Shown here: piece after piece, positions 32,519 to 40,735 of the stretch
How positions within the stretch are numbered: the first letter of the stretch is position 1
Layout: each line of letters begins with the position of its first letter
Origin: an uncultured Desulfobulbus sp.
GTDB lineage: Bacteria; Desulfobacterota; Desulfobulbia; Desulfobulbales; Desulfobulbaceae
Direction: 5' to 3'
NCBI RefSeq assembly: GCF_963665445.1
Contig: NZ_OY762276.1
Coordinates: 2,617,501 to 2,681,500 of the forward strand
DNA: 64,000 nt
Translations under genes and position numbers: made by a program
Notes under the pieces: generated by a model
Databases searched by the model: none
What the model was told of the DNA's origin: nothing
What the model saw: the letters and a program-made list of their open reading frames with translations, nothing else

Positions 32519-33130
32519 TTACTCCCCAAGATCTTCTACTTTGTACACGGCGTATCCTTCATAATAGTAGCTCGCATCAATACCCTTCATATAGACGTCG
32601 CTGTCATTGATTTTGTCGGTCAGCGCCCGCTGCAAGAGGAACTTGATTTCAATATCCTTGACAGGGCTACGCTCCATGGCAAGAAGATAATCATTCTTGT
32701 CGACGAGGCTCCAGTCGACTACCTTCTGCAGTTCCTTTTTCAGAATGAGATCGAGCCAGATACGTGTACTACGCCCGTTTCCCTCTCTAAAGGGATGGGC
32801 GATGTTCATTTCCACATACTTTTCAATGAGTTCATCGAAGCTCGCCTGAGGCATGGTTTCAATATTCTTCAAAGCAGCTTCCAGGTAGATAACAGGAGCA
32901 AACCTGAAACTGCCCTTGGCAATATTGACGGTGCGGATTTTCCCGGCAAGTTCGTAGATCTCGCCAAACAGGTATCTGTGTATCTCCGCCAAGGCCTGAA
33001 AGGTTCCTGCCTCCAGGGTGCCCAACCTGCCGCTTGCAAAGAGGTGGTGCGCCTTTGCCTTGCTGATACGCTCCTCTACACGGGCTAGTTCAACCGCATC
33101 AGTCATGCCTAGTTTATTTTCTAAAGTCAT
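32519..33130 (-). CDS. Fic-domain AMP transferase, class III-like
   Basis: 203-residue Fic protein. The active-site motif HPFREGNGR lies at residues 112-120, and the flap region is near KGSFRFAPV. The C-terminal SYYYEG at 187-192 matches the S/T-x-x-x-E-G/N inhibitory helix of class III Fic enzymes such as NmFic, so the enzyme probably inhibits itself until it oligomerises or self-modifies. Class III Fics transfer AMP to targets such as gyrase. No separate antitoxin is needed or seen. The gene is read leftward, between the umuC fragment and the split helicase. Confidence 0.9.
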   Translation of the reverse strand: MTLENKLGMTDAVELARVEERISKAKAHHLFASGRLGTLEAGTFQALAEIHRYLFGEIYELAGKIRTVNIAKGSFRFAPVIYLEAALKNIETMPQASFDELIEKYVEMNIAHPFREGNGRSTRIWLDLILKKELQKVVDWSLVDKNDYLLAMERSPVKDIEIKFLLQRALTDKINDSDVYMKGIDASYYYEGYAVYKVEDLGE

Positions 33131-33386
33131 TAAAGGTCCTTGTCCTCATGTTCGACCACACACCCGTTGCGAGGCTGATGAGACACGGCCACTAATCCCG
33201 TGCGACCTGAAAAGCCGAAGTGGTAACTGATTAGTGAAGCTCGAGGTGAAGGGTCCGGCTTGGCTGGCCCCTACTCTTTGATTTTACGAAGAGTGAATAC
33301 AAACCAGAATAAACCAGCCCATGTACAGATTCGACAGCAGAGGTAATATTATGCCCCCCTTGAGGAATGCTTGATTGGGACGAACT
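33131..33386. other. Intergenic region between fic and the split helicase
   Basis: About 255 bp with no supportable open frame. It should contain the fic promoter (read leftward) and the end of the helicase transcript. I see no clear terminator. Confidence 0.4.
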
Positions 33387-34988
33387 CTAGGGCACCCCAA
33401 TAATAGCAGAGATCACCCTACTATTAAGGGGCTGACTTTGCCGAATGTTTGAGAACGCCTCCCGCAGCACATCTATCCCCAAAGGGTTTTGTTGTAGACT
33501 CTTGCGGATGTCTTTAAGGCGCAACGGTTTATATCTCCGCTTACTGAGAAGCTTTTCGTACCAGGCATCCCGAGTGAGATCGAGCCAAATCTCCGCTATG
33601 GTGTCAAGGTCAGGCCTGTCCTCATCATTTTTTGGAGGGTCGGTAAACTTCAAAATGTCTCCCAATAGCTCTACAGCCTCCCAGTTCTCCTGATTTTGGG
33701 CAGTTTTGACGTAATGGTCCAAAATCAATTTCATTTCCGCCAAGGCCCGTTGTTTCTTTCTTGGCAAAAGAAACCGTTCTGTTGCCAGCACCTGTTCCAA
33801 GAATTTCTCAATCAGCAGTGATGCCTTCGCGTCCATGGTGCGGTTTTCAATATCTCCGGAAAGGACCTCTCGCAACCGGCTTGCTACTTCTTCCAGATGC
33901 GTAAGCGGGTAGGCGGCAGGATGATCAAAAAATATCCATTTGGGAGCACCGTAGTCTGCGCCAAGAATCGCAAAAAAAGCCCATGCTTTTTTTGCTTTGA
34001 CCAAACTCACCGAGGACAAAACTCGAGCTTTTGAATGACGCACCTGGTTGTACACCTCAATAGGCACAATCCCATTTTCAGGGTCAACCAAATCTCTGAC
34101 AGGTTGAAAGGCGTCTTGAATACCATCCCAGCTTGTGCCCTTCTGGTCAAGTTCAGCAAGTTTTGAAACCATCTCTTCAACAGTATCAGGCCCTTCAACT
34201 ATCTCTTCTGGAATGAGATTCTCCGGAAGATCTAGATTTGACCCCAAAATATCGCGAACGTCGGTATAGCGTTGAAAAAACTTCCGGTCTGTTTTCAGGG
34301 CAAAGGCATCGGAGTCAAGCGGCCACCATACCTCTATAGCCTTATGCGGGCTATTCATCCTGTCGACCCGGCCAACCCGCTGCTCTGCCACGCGTATAAC
34401 ACTGGGCATATCGAGGAGTACAACAGCCGAGGCTTGCTGTAAATTTAGCCCTTCCGACATTGCATCCGAGCAGAGAGCTATTACCCCCTCAGCATTGGAG
34501 CCAAGGGAAAAAAGTTTGTTTACCTCTTTTTTACTCTTTACCTGTGAACCCGTTGCCACGATCACCTTGCAGCCAGTATTCTGATGAAAGATAAGCTGTT
34601 TTATGACTTCAAGAGAAATGAGACAGCTGTCAAATGCGAGCAACAAAGGATGTGTTTTTAACAGGTTGCTGAGTTGTTCCGCCTTATATTGTTCTCTGTT
34701 GCCACTGATTCTTTCTATCAGGTCCAATATCCTTTTGTAGATATCTAACTCATCAGAGACGGCCTTTCGGTGTTCATCCGAGTTCGTAAGCCAAACGGGG
34801 AGCTTCTCCTCCAAGGAACTTTGCTTGACCTGTCCTGAAATTTCCTCCAATGTCTTGAGAACATTACCGGTATCTTCGGTTTTGATCCTCGCCTCCAGCT
34901 GAAATCGCTGAGCGGCCTCCGTGGTTCCCAGCAGATGCTCAACCACCGCCGCGCGAGAGGAGCGCAACCTGGACATTAACTGATACAT
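33387..34988 (-). pseudogene. 3' part of a PLD-SNF2 helicase gene split by the Tn3-family transposon
   Basis: This fragment encodes the C-terminal half of the helicase whose first half lies at 57729-59405. It contains the second RecA-like domain: VIVATGSQVKSKKE, SDAMSEGLNLQQASAVVLLD, motif VI QRVGRVDRMNSP, then a long helical C-terminal region. Removing the transposon and one 6-bp duplication joins GLAMY to QLMSRLR with no frame change, for an intact protein of about 1,090 residues. The ATG at 34988 is inside the junction, so the fragment on its own is unlikely to make a useful protein. Confidence 0.9.
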
Positions 34989-35030
34989 GGGTCATCTTAC
35001 ATAAAGGTACGTAACGCGACATAGGAATTG
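34989..35030 (+). repeat. Left terminal inverted repeat of the Tn3-family transposon
   Basis: 42 bp beginning GGGTCATCTTAC, exactly the inverse of 57687-57728. Its outer edge abuts ATACAT, the duplicated target. Confidence 0.95.
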
Positions 35031-35091
35031 TTTGAATCTCTTTGAGCGTCACTTCTTTCGTAGTTTCATCACTCCTAAAGCTTAGAGGCAG

Positions 35092-38000
35092 TTATGCTGC
35101 AAGTTTTGTGGAGAGAATCCCTACACTATCTTGAAGTTTTTCGTCTGAGAAATCGTATTCACCGAGAAGGTTGAGATGCCGCCAGGCGACCACGGAGTGA
35201 GTGCGAATGGCCGTCAAAATATGGTCTTTGTCCTCCTGAGTTTCGGCTTGGGCAAGTTTATGAGAGAGGTAGAGATAGTTCCAGCAAATAATGCAGTTCT
35301 TGATTAGACGGTTGCAGGCCTCGGCAATTTCCTGCTCTTCTTTTTCAGCCTGGGCATATTCCCTGGGGCTGCCGACTGCAACCGCACGCGTTAAGCGATT
35401 GGCCAGTTCAACTTTGTTTAACTGTTTTTCAATTGCCTGACGCAGCTCGAGTTCATCAAGGTAGCGCAGGATGAACAGCGTTTTGATGATCTGCCCAAAG
35501 GCCTTCATAGCCTTGTAGAGCGCATGCTGTTTGGAGTATGAATTTAGACGGCGAAATATATCGGATGCCGTCGTTTCCTTGAGTTTTATGGTCACGATCA
35601 GGCGCAAAAAGTCATCCCAGTTATCTTCAATAATTCGCTCCGCGACATAATTGTCCGGAGTAATTTTCCAGTCAGACTGGTCATCATTTTTATGAGATTT
35701 GAAGATGTAAAGCTGTTGCTTCTTCAGGTTCTTAATACGGGGAGCATATGAAAAGCCAAGCAGATGAGTAGCTGCAAAGATAGCTTCGCTGTAGCCATGA
35801 GTGTCTGTGGAATGAATATCGCTTTTCACCACATCGTTACGCATGAGACCGTCAATAACATAAGCACTTTCACGTTCCGCCGCGCTGAAGACGAGGGAAT
35901 GCCAGAGCAGATTACGCTCATCGATGAAGGAATAGGCGCTGACGCCCTGGCCTTTACCAAAATATTTGAAAGAATAATTGGCGTTGAGCGAATCCCTGCG
36001 CACTTCGAATTTTTGTCCGTCACTGGCGGTGTGTAGTTTATCCTGATCCTTCTGGTAAATTTTTGGTAGGTCCATCCCGTCCATATCTTTGATAACACGG
36101 TCATTTGCAGCTTGAAGATTGTCGAGAGATAAATACCAGTTGACTGCATGAACGAGTTCGTTTTCCGTAATCTGTGAGGAAATCCGACCCATTTTATGAA
36201 TGCCTATCCCGCAGCCAAGTGCCATCACGCCGGCAATAAGAGAACGAGGAGAAACGGTATTTCGCACATGGCGCTGCTGCCAATGTTGCAATTCATCAAG
36301 AAAGCCGCAATGACTGTTGATGGTGGCCAAAACCTCTGTGAGCGGAACGTAGTGTCGTTCGGGAAAAAGAGCCTGCAACGGGTCGGCATCTTTGCTTCCA
36401 AGCGCCGGAGTCGCTATCTGAAACTGACCATTGGCCAATATTTTCAGATGCGGATTTTCCCCTGCATTGATGTGTGCATTGGTGATTTGATATTGCTCGG
36501 AAAGGGCTTTATCCAAGCCATGCATGACCATTTTAGGATCAACAAAATCTAACAAGTCAGCCTGTTTCAGTAAATCTTCTTTGTTGTGATCCCAACGATC
36601 CTTGTCGATCAAATAATCATCAAGGGGACGGTACTTGTAAGAGTGCTCCAGGTTCAGATTACCGGATTTTATGCCACTGGCCGTATGCATGAACAAAAAT
36701 GCCTTGTAGAGCGAAGTTCTGAATTTTTCATTCTTCCCGGTCAATACAGCCTGGCGTTCTTGGAGCTCAAGGAAATCCAGCGGTGCGGCAGATGTAATGA
36801 CACCGCCTGATACTTTGAAATATTCGATGGCCTCCCTCAGCATTGTCGATCCCGGCTGGGCCTTAAAGTCCAGGGCTTTCAGTATTGGCGACACCCGGCT
36901 TTGCAACCTCAGTGAGCGGGCTTCAAGAACATCAAAATAGTCCTCATCACTCAGCTCATTTTCCAGGCCAGCCGTCAATCCCGCCAGTTCATTATCCTTG
37001 CCTACCGCCAACAACATGCGAATGTTACCAATTTTATCGGTATCGCTCAGTCGGGAATTTTCAGTGACTTCCCGGATTTGTCGTAAAATATCAAACACCT
37101 CGCCATCAAGACGTGACAGAAGGCCGGAAAGTGTTTGATTCCGGTTCGCGCGCTGGCCGTAAATCCTTTCTTTATGCTCTCGTTGTGCAGAACTTTGAAA
37201 GGACTTGATGACGCTGAGCAGAACATCAACCAGATTGTCGTGTAATCGGTAGTATTGATGAGCGACAAAAGCACTGACGTGAACAAAACGGTCCTCATCA
37301 GAACGCTGATTCAGCTGGAATATTTGTGACTTTATAACGCTGCCAGCGTAATATCGGATCCCCTCATGCGTTAAGTTCATCGCTTTCAAAACCGGGGTAA
37401 GATGCGTATGAAGTTCTGTGAGCTCAGCGAGGTCTTCGATACTCTTCCGGATCCTGGTAGGCCTAGTCGATTGCGAAAGCTTTTTGAGTAATGTCAGCCT
37501 GTAACGAACTGTCTTTCCTGAAGGTGAACTTATGTTCTCTGGTGCGGCTTCCACCTCTTCTTCATTTGCTTTGTCGTCTGCGTTTTGAACAAAAAGTCCT
37601 TCCAAAAGTTCCCTTGTATGAGGCGTCAATTGTTGTTCGATGATGGCTGACAAATCCCTTTTCCACCGATTGAGCACCGTCAAAATGAGTTCAGCTAGAG
37701 GGTGATAGCCTGGCAACTGGATGCGCTGGGAGATAATTCGGTCAACGCATCGAAAAAAAATAAGCTTGGGTTTGAGCTGGGATTGCGCCATGCCGGAGAT
37801 CTCAGTGACGACAAATTTCTCGGCGTCATCGTCGAACCGTCTGAACCCGTAGAATTCTAAGATCATAAGTTCATGCCGCTGCCGGGTTCGATTGGCATAA
37901 GCTTCTGCACTGAAACTGCCATGTTGCATATCCAGACAGCGCTCCACATAATCAATATCGCGCTGGTGATAGTCCTTCGGCGAAAAGAACCTTTTTGCCG

Positions 38001-38181
38001 CTTTGAAATACCCGCAAGAGACTAAAAAACCAACCTGATGAGCCCGTTTACGAAAATTTTGAGCTGTTTCAAGCAAGGGTTTTGAAAACTCGAAAAATTG
38101 TTCCCTCTGGCGAGCATCAAAGACTGGAGGCTTATCGAACTGTTCCAGTTCGGTTGCGCTTAAAATGCGCATCCTTGGCAT
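35092..38181 (-). CDS. tnpA: Tn3-family transposase TnpA
   Basis: 1,029-residue transposase that acts on the 42-bp ends by the replicative Tn3 pathway. The N terminus carries a DUF4158 region (ILSATELEQFDKPPVFDARQRE, then FLVSCGYFKAAKRFF). The C-terminal DDE_Tnp_Tn3 domain has SDIHSTDTHGYSEAIFA (Asp), LLGFSYAPRIKNL and, toward the end, the expected Glu region around IICWNYLYLS. I chose the ATG at 38181, preceded by GAGGGGG; the frame extends to 38232. Length is normal and the frame unbroken, so the element may be mobile. Confidence 0.94.
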   Translation of the reverse strand: MPRMRILSATELEQFDKPPVFDARQREQFFEFSKPLLETAQNFRKRAHQVGFLVSCGYFKAAKRFFSPKDYHQRDIDYVERCLDMQHGSFSAEAYANRTRQRHELMILEFYGFRRFDDDAEKFVVTEISGMAQSQLKPKLIFFRCVDRIISQRIQLPGYHPLAELILTVLNRWKRDLSAIIEQQLTPHTRELLEGLFVQNADDKANEEEVEAAPENISSPSGKTVRYRLTLLKKLSQSTRPTRIRKSIEDLAELTELHTHLTPVLKAMNLTHEGIRYYAGSVIKSQIFQLNQRSDEDRFVHVSAFVAHQYYRLHDNLVDVLLSVIKSFQSSAQREHKERIYGQRANRNQTLSGLLSRLDGEVFDILRQIREVTENSRLSDTDKIGNIRMLLAVGKDNELAGLTAGLENELSDEDYFDVLEARSLRLQSRVSPILKALDFKAQPGSTMLREAIEYFKVSGGVITSAAPLDFLELQERQAVLTGKNEKFRTSLYKAFLFMHTASGIKSGNLNLEHSYKYRPLDDYLIDKDRWDHNKEDLLKQADLLDFVDPKMVMHGLDKALSEQYQITNAHINAGENPHLKILANGQFQIATPALGSKDADPLQALFPERHYVPLTEVLATINSHCGFLDELQHWQQRHVRNTVSPRSLIAGVMALGCGIGIHKMGRISSQITENELVHAVNWYLSLDNLQAANDRVIKDMDGMDLPKIYQKDQDKLHTASDGQKFEVRRDSLNANYSFKYFGKGQGVSAYSFIDERNLLWHSLVFSAAERESAYVIDGLMRNDVVKSDIHSTDTHGYSEAIFAATHLLGFSYAPRIKNLKKQQLYIFKSHKNDDQSDWKITPDNYVAERIIEDNWDDFLRLIVTIKLKETTASDIFRRLNSYSKQHALYKAMKAFGQIIKTLFILRYLDELELRQAIEKQLNKVELANRLTRAVAVGSPREYAQAEKEEQEIAEACNRLIKNCIICWNYLYLSHKLAQAETQEDKDHILTAIRTHSVVAWRHLNLLGEYDFSDEKLQDSVGILSTKLAA

Positions 38182-38370
38182 AGTTTCCCCCTCTGACCAG
38201 CCATCTAATCCCCAAACCATCGTCTTGAGCAATAGATGCAGTCATGGAACTGATTTTTGCTAAATCATGTAGTATGGAAAAATCAAATCATGAATCGATC
38301 CAATAGAGATGAACTGAGAAAAATTGAATAGCAATAAACAAACGCCTACCCCTCCAGGTTCCAGTGTTGA

Positions 38371-39366
38371 TCACTCCTTTTGACTCTCTGCAGCTGATTT
38401 ATTGCGTTTTTCTTCTATTTGATATTGAAAAGGATAAGGAGCCTGTAACTCCCTGTTGACTGGAAGTCCGGTCGATTTTGCATCCTGCAGGCTGGAAAAA
38501 TCACTCAACAACGGATCTGTGTCACGGAGCGTTTTACGAACATTGACCGGCCCTGCCCATAACACATACTGTTCATTATATTCGGACTCCGCAGCCGCTG
38601 ATTGAGGCGGCATCAGCAATTCCCCCGACCAGTGGTCCACGGCGAGGACTTCAAGTGAAGTCTTGGCCTGAAGAATCTCGTTGTTTGCCAGTAACCAATC
38701 AACTCGGGTATACACGGTCCCAAAGACATCCACGGTGATATACACATCTACTTCTGCTTCGGATGGCGGCACGATGTACACACCTTGAAGATAGAGGTAG
38801 GTTTGCATCAAGGCAGTGAGATACTGAAGGTCGTTGGAAGTGATCTCCTCCGAATTGTGAAACGCGCCCATGCCCTCGTAGGCCACTCCTGCCTGAATGG
38901 TTGTCGCATTCCCTTCCTGCCGGGTCTTCTTGGAAATGGGGGAATTGAGCAGGGATTCCGAGGTCTGGGTTGCGGTCGTCGTGGACGATCCGGTTGTCGA
39001 GGTGGAGGAAGATGTGGTCGGGTATCGGGGGTAAACAGATGTTTCTGTCACAGGAGCGGTCTGGATGTAATCCCCACGCAATTGGGAGACAATTGAAAAC
39101 CGGCCACCGGTGAGGTTACCCGCCCCGGTATCTCCGATGGCATTGACGAACAGGTTGACCTTTCTTCCTTTGATTTTCGTGAGATCAATCTTTTTAATCG
39201 CTGCCCGTGTGGCTGCAGCGACCAATTCCTGTTCAACGGCAAAGCGCTTGCCACCACCATGGCCTGGAATGCCGGTCAATGCGCCACAGCCGGTCAGGGC
39301 CAGCAGAATAAAGGCTATGAAGAGTAAATGAAGGGTCGTTGTTGTAGAGGTCACAGATGTATCCAT
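38371..39366 (-). CDS. Lipoprotein of the type I secretion locus
   Basis: 331-residue predicted lipoprotein with a signal peptide and lipobox (LALTGC, Cys near residue 27). A Thr/Ser-rich low-complexity stretch near residues 112-140 (TTSSSTSTTGSSTTT) interrupts two mixed alpha/beta parts. I do not recognise it with certainty; lipoproteins of similar layout (possibly DUF6655) occur near RTX exporters. It starts 13 bp after hlyD, so it is probably co-transcribed. It may take part in outer-membrane retention or release of the RTX protein; no TolC homologue is present in the window. Confidence 0.7.
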   Translation of the reverse strand: MDTSVTSTTTTLHLLFIAFILLALTGCGALTGIPGHGGGKRFAVEQELVAAATRAAIKKIDLTKIKGRKVNLFVNAIGDTGAGNLTGGRFSIVSQLRGDYIQTAPVTETSVYPRYPTTSSSTSTTGSSTTTATQTSESLLNSPISKKTRQEGNATTIQAGVAYEGMGAFHNSEEITSNDLQYLTALMQTYLYLQGVYIVPPSEAEVDVYITVDVFGTVYTRVDWLLANNEILQAKTSLEVLAVDHWSGELLMPPQSAAAESEYNEQYVLWAGPVNVRKTLRDTDPLLSDFSSLQDAKSTGLPVNRELQAPYPFQYQIEEKRNKSAAESQKE

Positions 39367-39379
39367 TCAATTTAAAAAG

Positions 39380-40735
39380 TTATGGTTCTCGCAGACTTTC
39401 ATCCAATACCCGGATGATGGGGTACAAGAAGTAGGAAATAACCGACCGCTGACCAACCTTGATTTCTGCCCGAACCTTCATCCCCGGTATGAGTCGGAAT
39501 CCCTCAGGCACATTGCGCAGCTGGGTGGAGAGAAGGCTTATCCTGGTCCGGTAAAAGGCCTCGACGGATTCCTGCCCGGGCTCGGGCTTGAGAAGCGCTT
39601 TGGGATCGCCACGTTGAAAGGCGTTTTCACTGATAACCCGTACCGCCCCGGGAAGGGTATCGTGGCGCTGAAAGGGGAAGGCATCAAACTTGATCCGGAC
39701 CGCGTCGCCCGTTCGAATACGACCGATATCCTTGGAGCCGACATTGACCTCCGCTTCAAGCACACTCCCATAGGGAACAAGGATGAAAAATGGTTCGGCC
39801 TGCTGAAGGATCGAGCCCACCGAACGCTCGGCCATTTTGAGGACAATGCCCTTTTCCGGAGCCCGCAGGGAGATCAAGTCATGCACCCGTTCAGCTTTAT
39901 GCAATTCCTCCAGAACTTTTTCCAGCTCAGCCCGTAGGGTGACCTCTTGTTCCATGAGCTCGCCCTTGCGCTCCTCGACAAACCGCTGCCAGTCGGATTC
40001 AGCCTGATGAAGTTCGTTACGGGTCACCAGTGCTTCCGCCTGCAGGGTTTCAATGGCATTTGAGGCCTGAAACCGGGCTTTTTGGGCATCCAGCAACCGC
40101 AAACGGTATTCCTCATCCTGCTGCGGACGTTTGGCGGCTGTTCCTTCCACATCGCGCAGCAATTTATGCTGCTGCTCCTGGCCACGCCTTTGCACAGCAT
40201 TCAGCGCCAGCTTGGCCCGCAGTGCCGCAATTTTGTCATCGGTCAACCGCTTGTTCTTTTCCAGGATCAACCGCCGTTGCAGCAATACCTGCTCCTGGAG
40301 CTTGCCGTCTTCCCCCTCGTTGGGCTTGGCTACAAAAGGTTTGTGGTCCAATTCCGCATTGATTCGCCTGATCTGAACTCCAAGAGTCACCTTCTGTTTG
40401 TTCAATTGGCTCAAGTCGGCGGTCGCAAAGGTAGGATCCAGGGTGGCCAATATTTGGTCTTTCTCCACTACATCGCCCACCTGTACCTTGATGGTACGGA
40501 TTACGGCAGTGCTAAGTGATTGCACCACAATAGTCGGTGTATTGGTGATCAATTCTCCCTCGGCAACCACAATCCGGTCCACCTTGAACACAATGGCGCC
40601 AATGACGATGAGGATCAGGGAGATTATAATGAGATAGAGCACCCACCGGATTTTTCCGGGTACAGGCCGCTCTTCGATCTCCACCGCATCCGGTTGATAC
40701 TCGAGAATATCTTTTTTTTGATTCGATCCTTTCAT
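39380..40735 (-). CDS. HlyD-family membrane fusion protein
   Basis: 451-residue periplasmic adaptor of a type I secretion system. One membrane helix near residues 34-53 (YLIIISLILIVIGAIVF), a lipoyl half-motif (IRTIKVQVGDVVEKDQILATLDP), a long coiled coil (residues about 110-280) and a second lipoyl/beta-barrel part (LRAPEKGIVLKM, SVLEAEVNVGSKDIGRI) are seen in the HlyD order. I chose the ATG at 40735 because it shares a base with the hlyB stop codon (TAATG), so the two are translationally coupled. Confidence 0.94.
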   Translation of the reverse strand: MKGSNQKKDILEYQPDAVEIEERPVPGKIRWVLYLIIISLILIVIGAIVFKVDRIVVAEGELITNTPTIVVQSLSTAVIRTIKVQVGDVVEKDQILATLDPTFATADLSQLNKQKVTLGVQIRRINAELDHKPFVAKPNEGEDGKLQEQVLLQRRLILEKNKRLTDDKIAALRAKLALNAVQRRGQEQQHKLLRDVEGTAAKRPQQDEEYRLRLLDAQKARFQASNAIETLQAEALVTRNELHQAESDWQRFVEERKGELMEQEVTLRAELEKVLEELHKAERVHDLISLRAPEKGIVLKMAERSVGSILQQAEPFFILVPYGSVLEAEVNVGSKDIGRIRTGDAVRIKFDAFPFQRHDTLPGAVRVISENAFQRGDPKALLKPEPGQESVEAFYRTRISLLSTQLRNVPEGFRLIPGMKVRAEIKVGQRSVISYFLYPIIRVLDESLREP

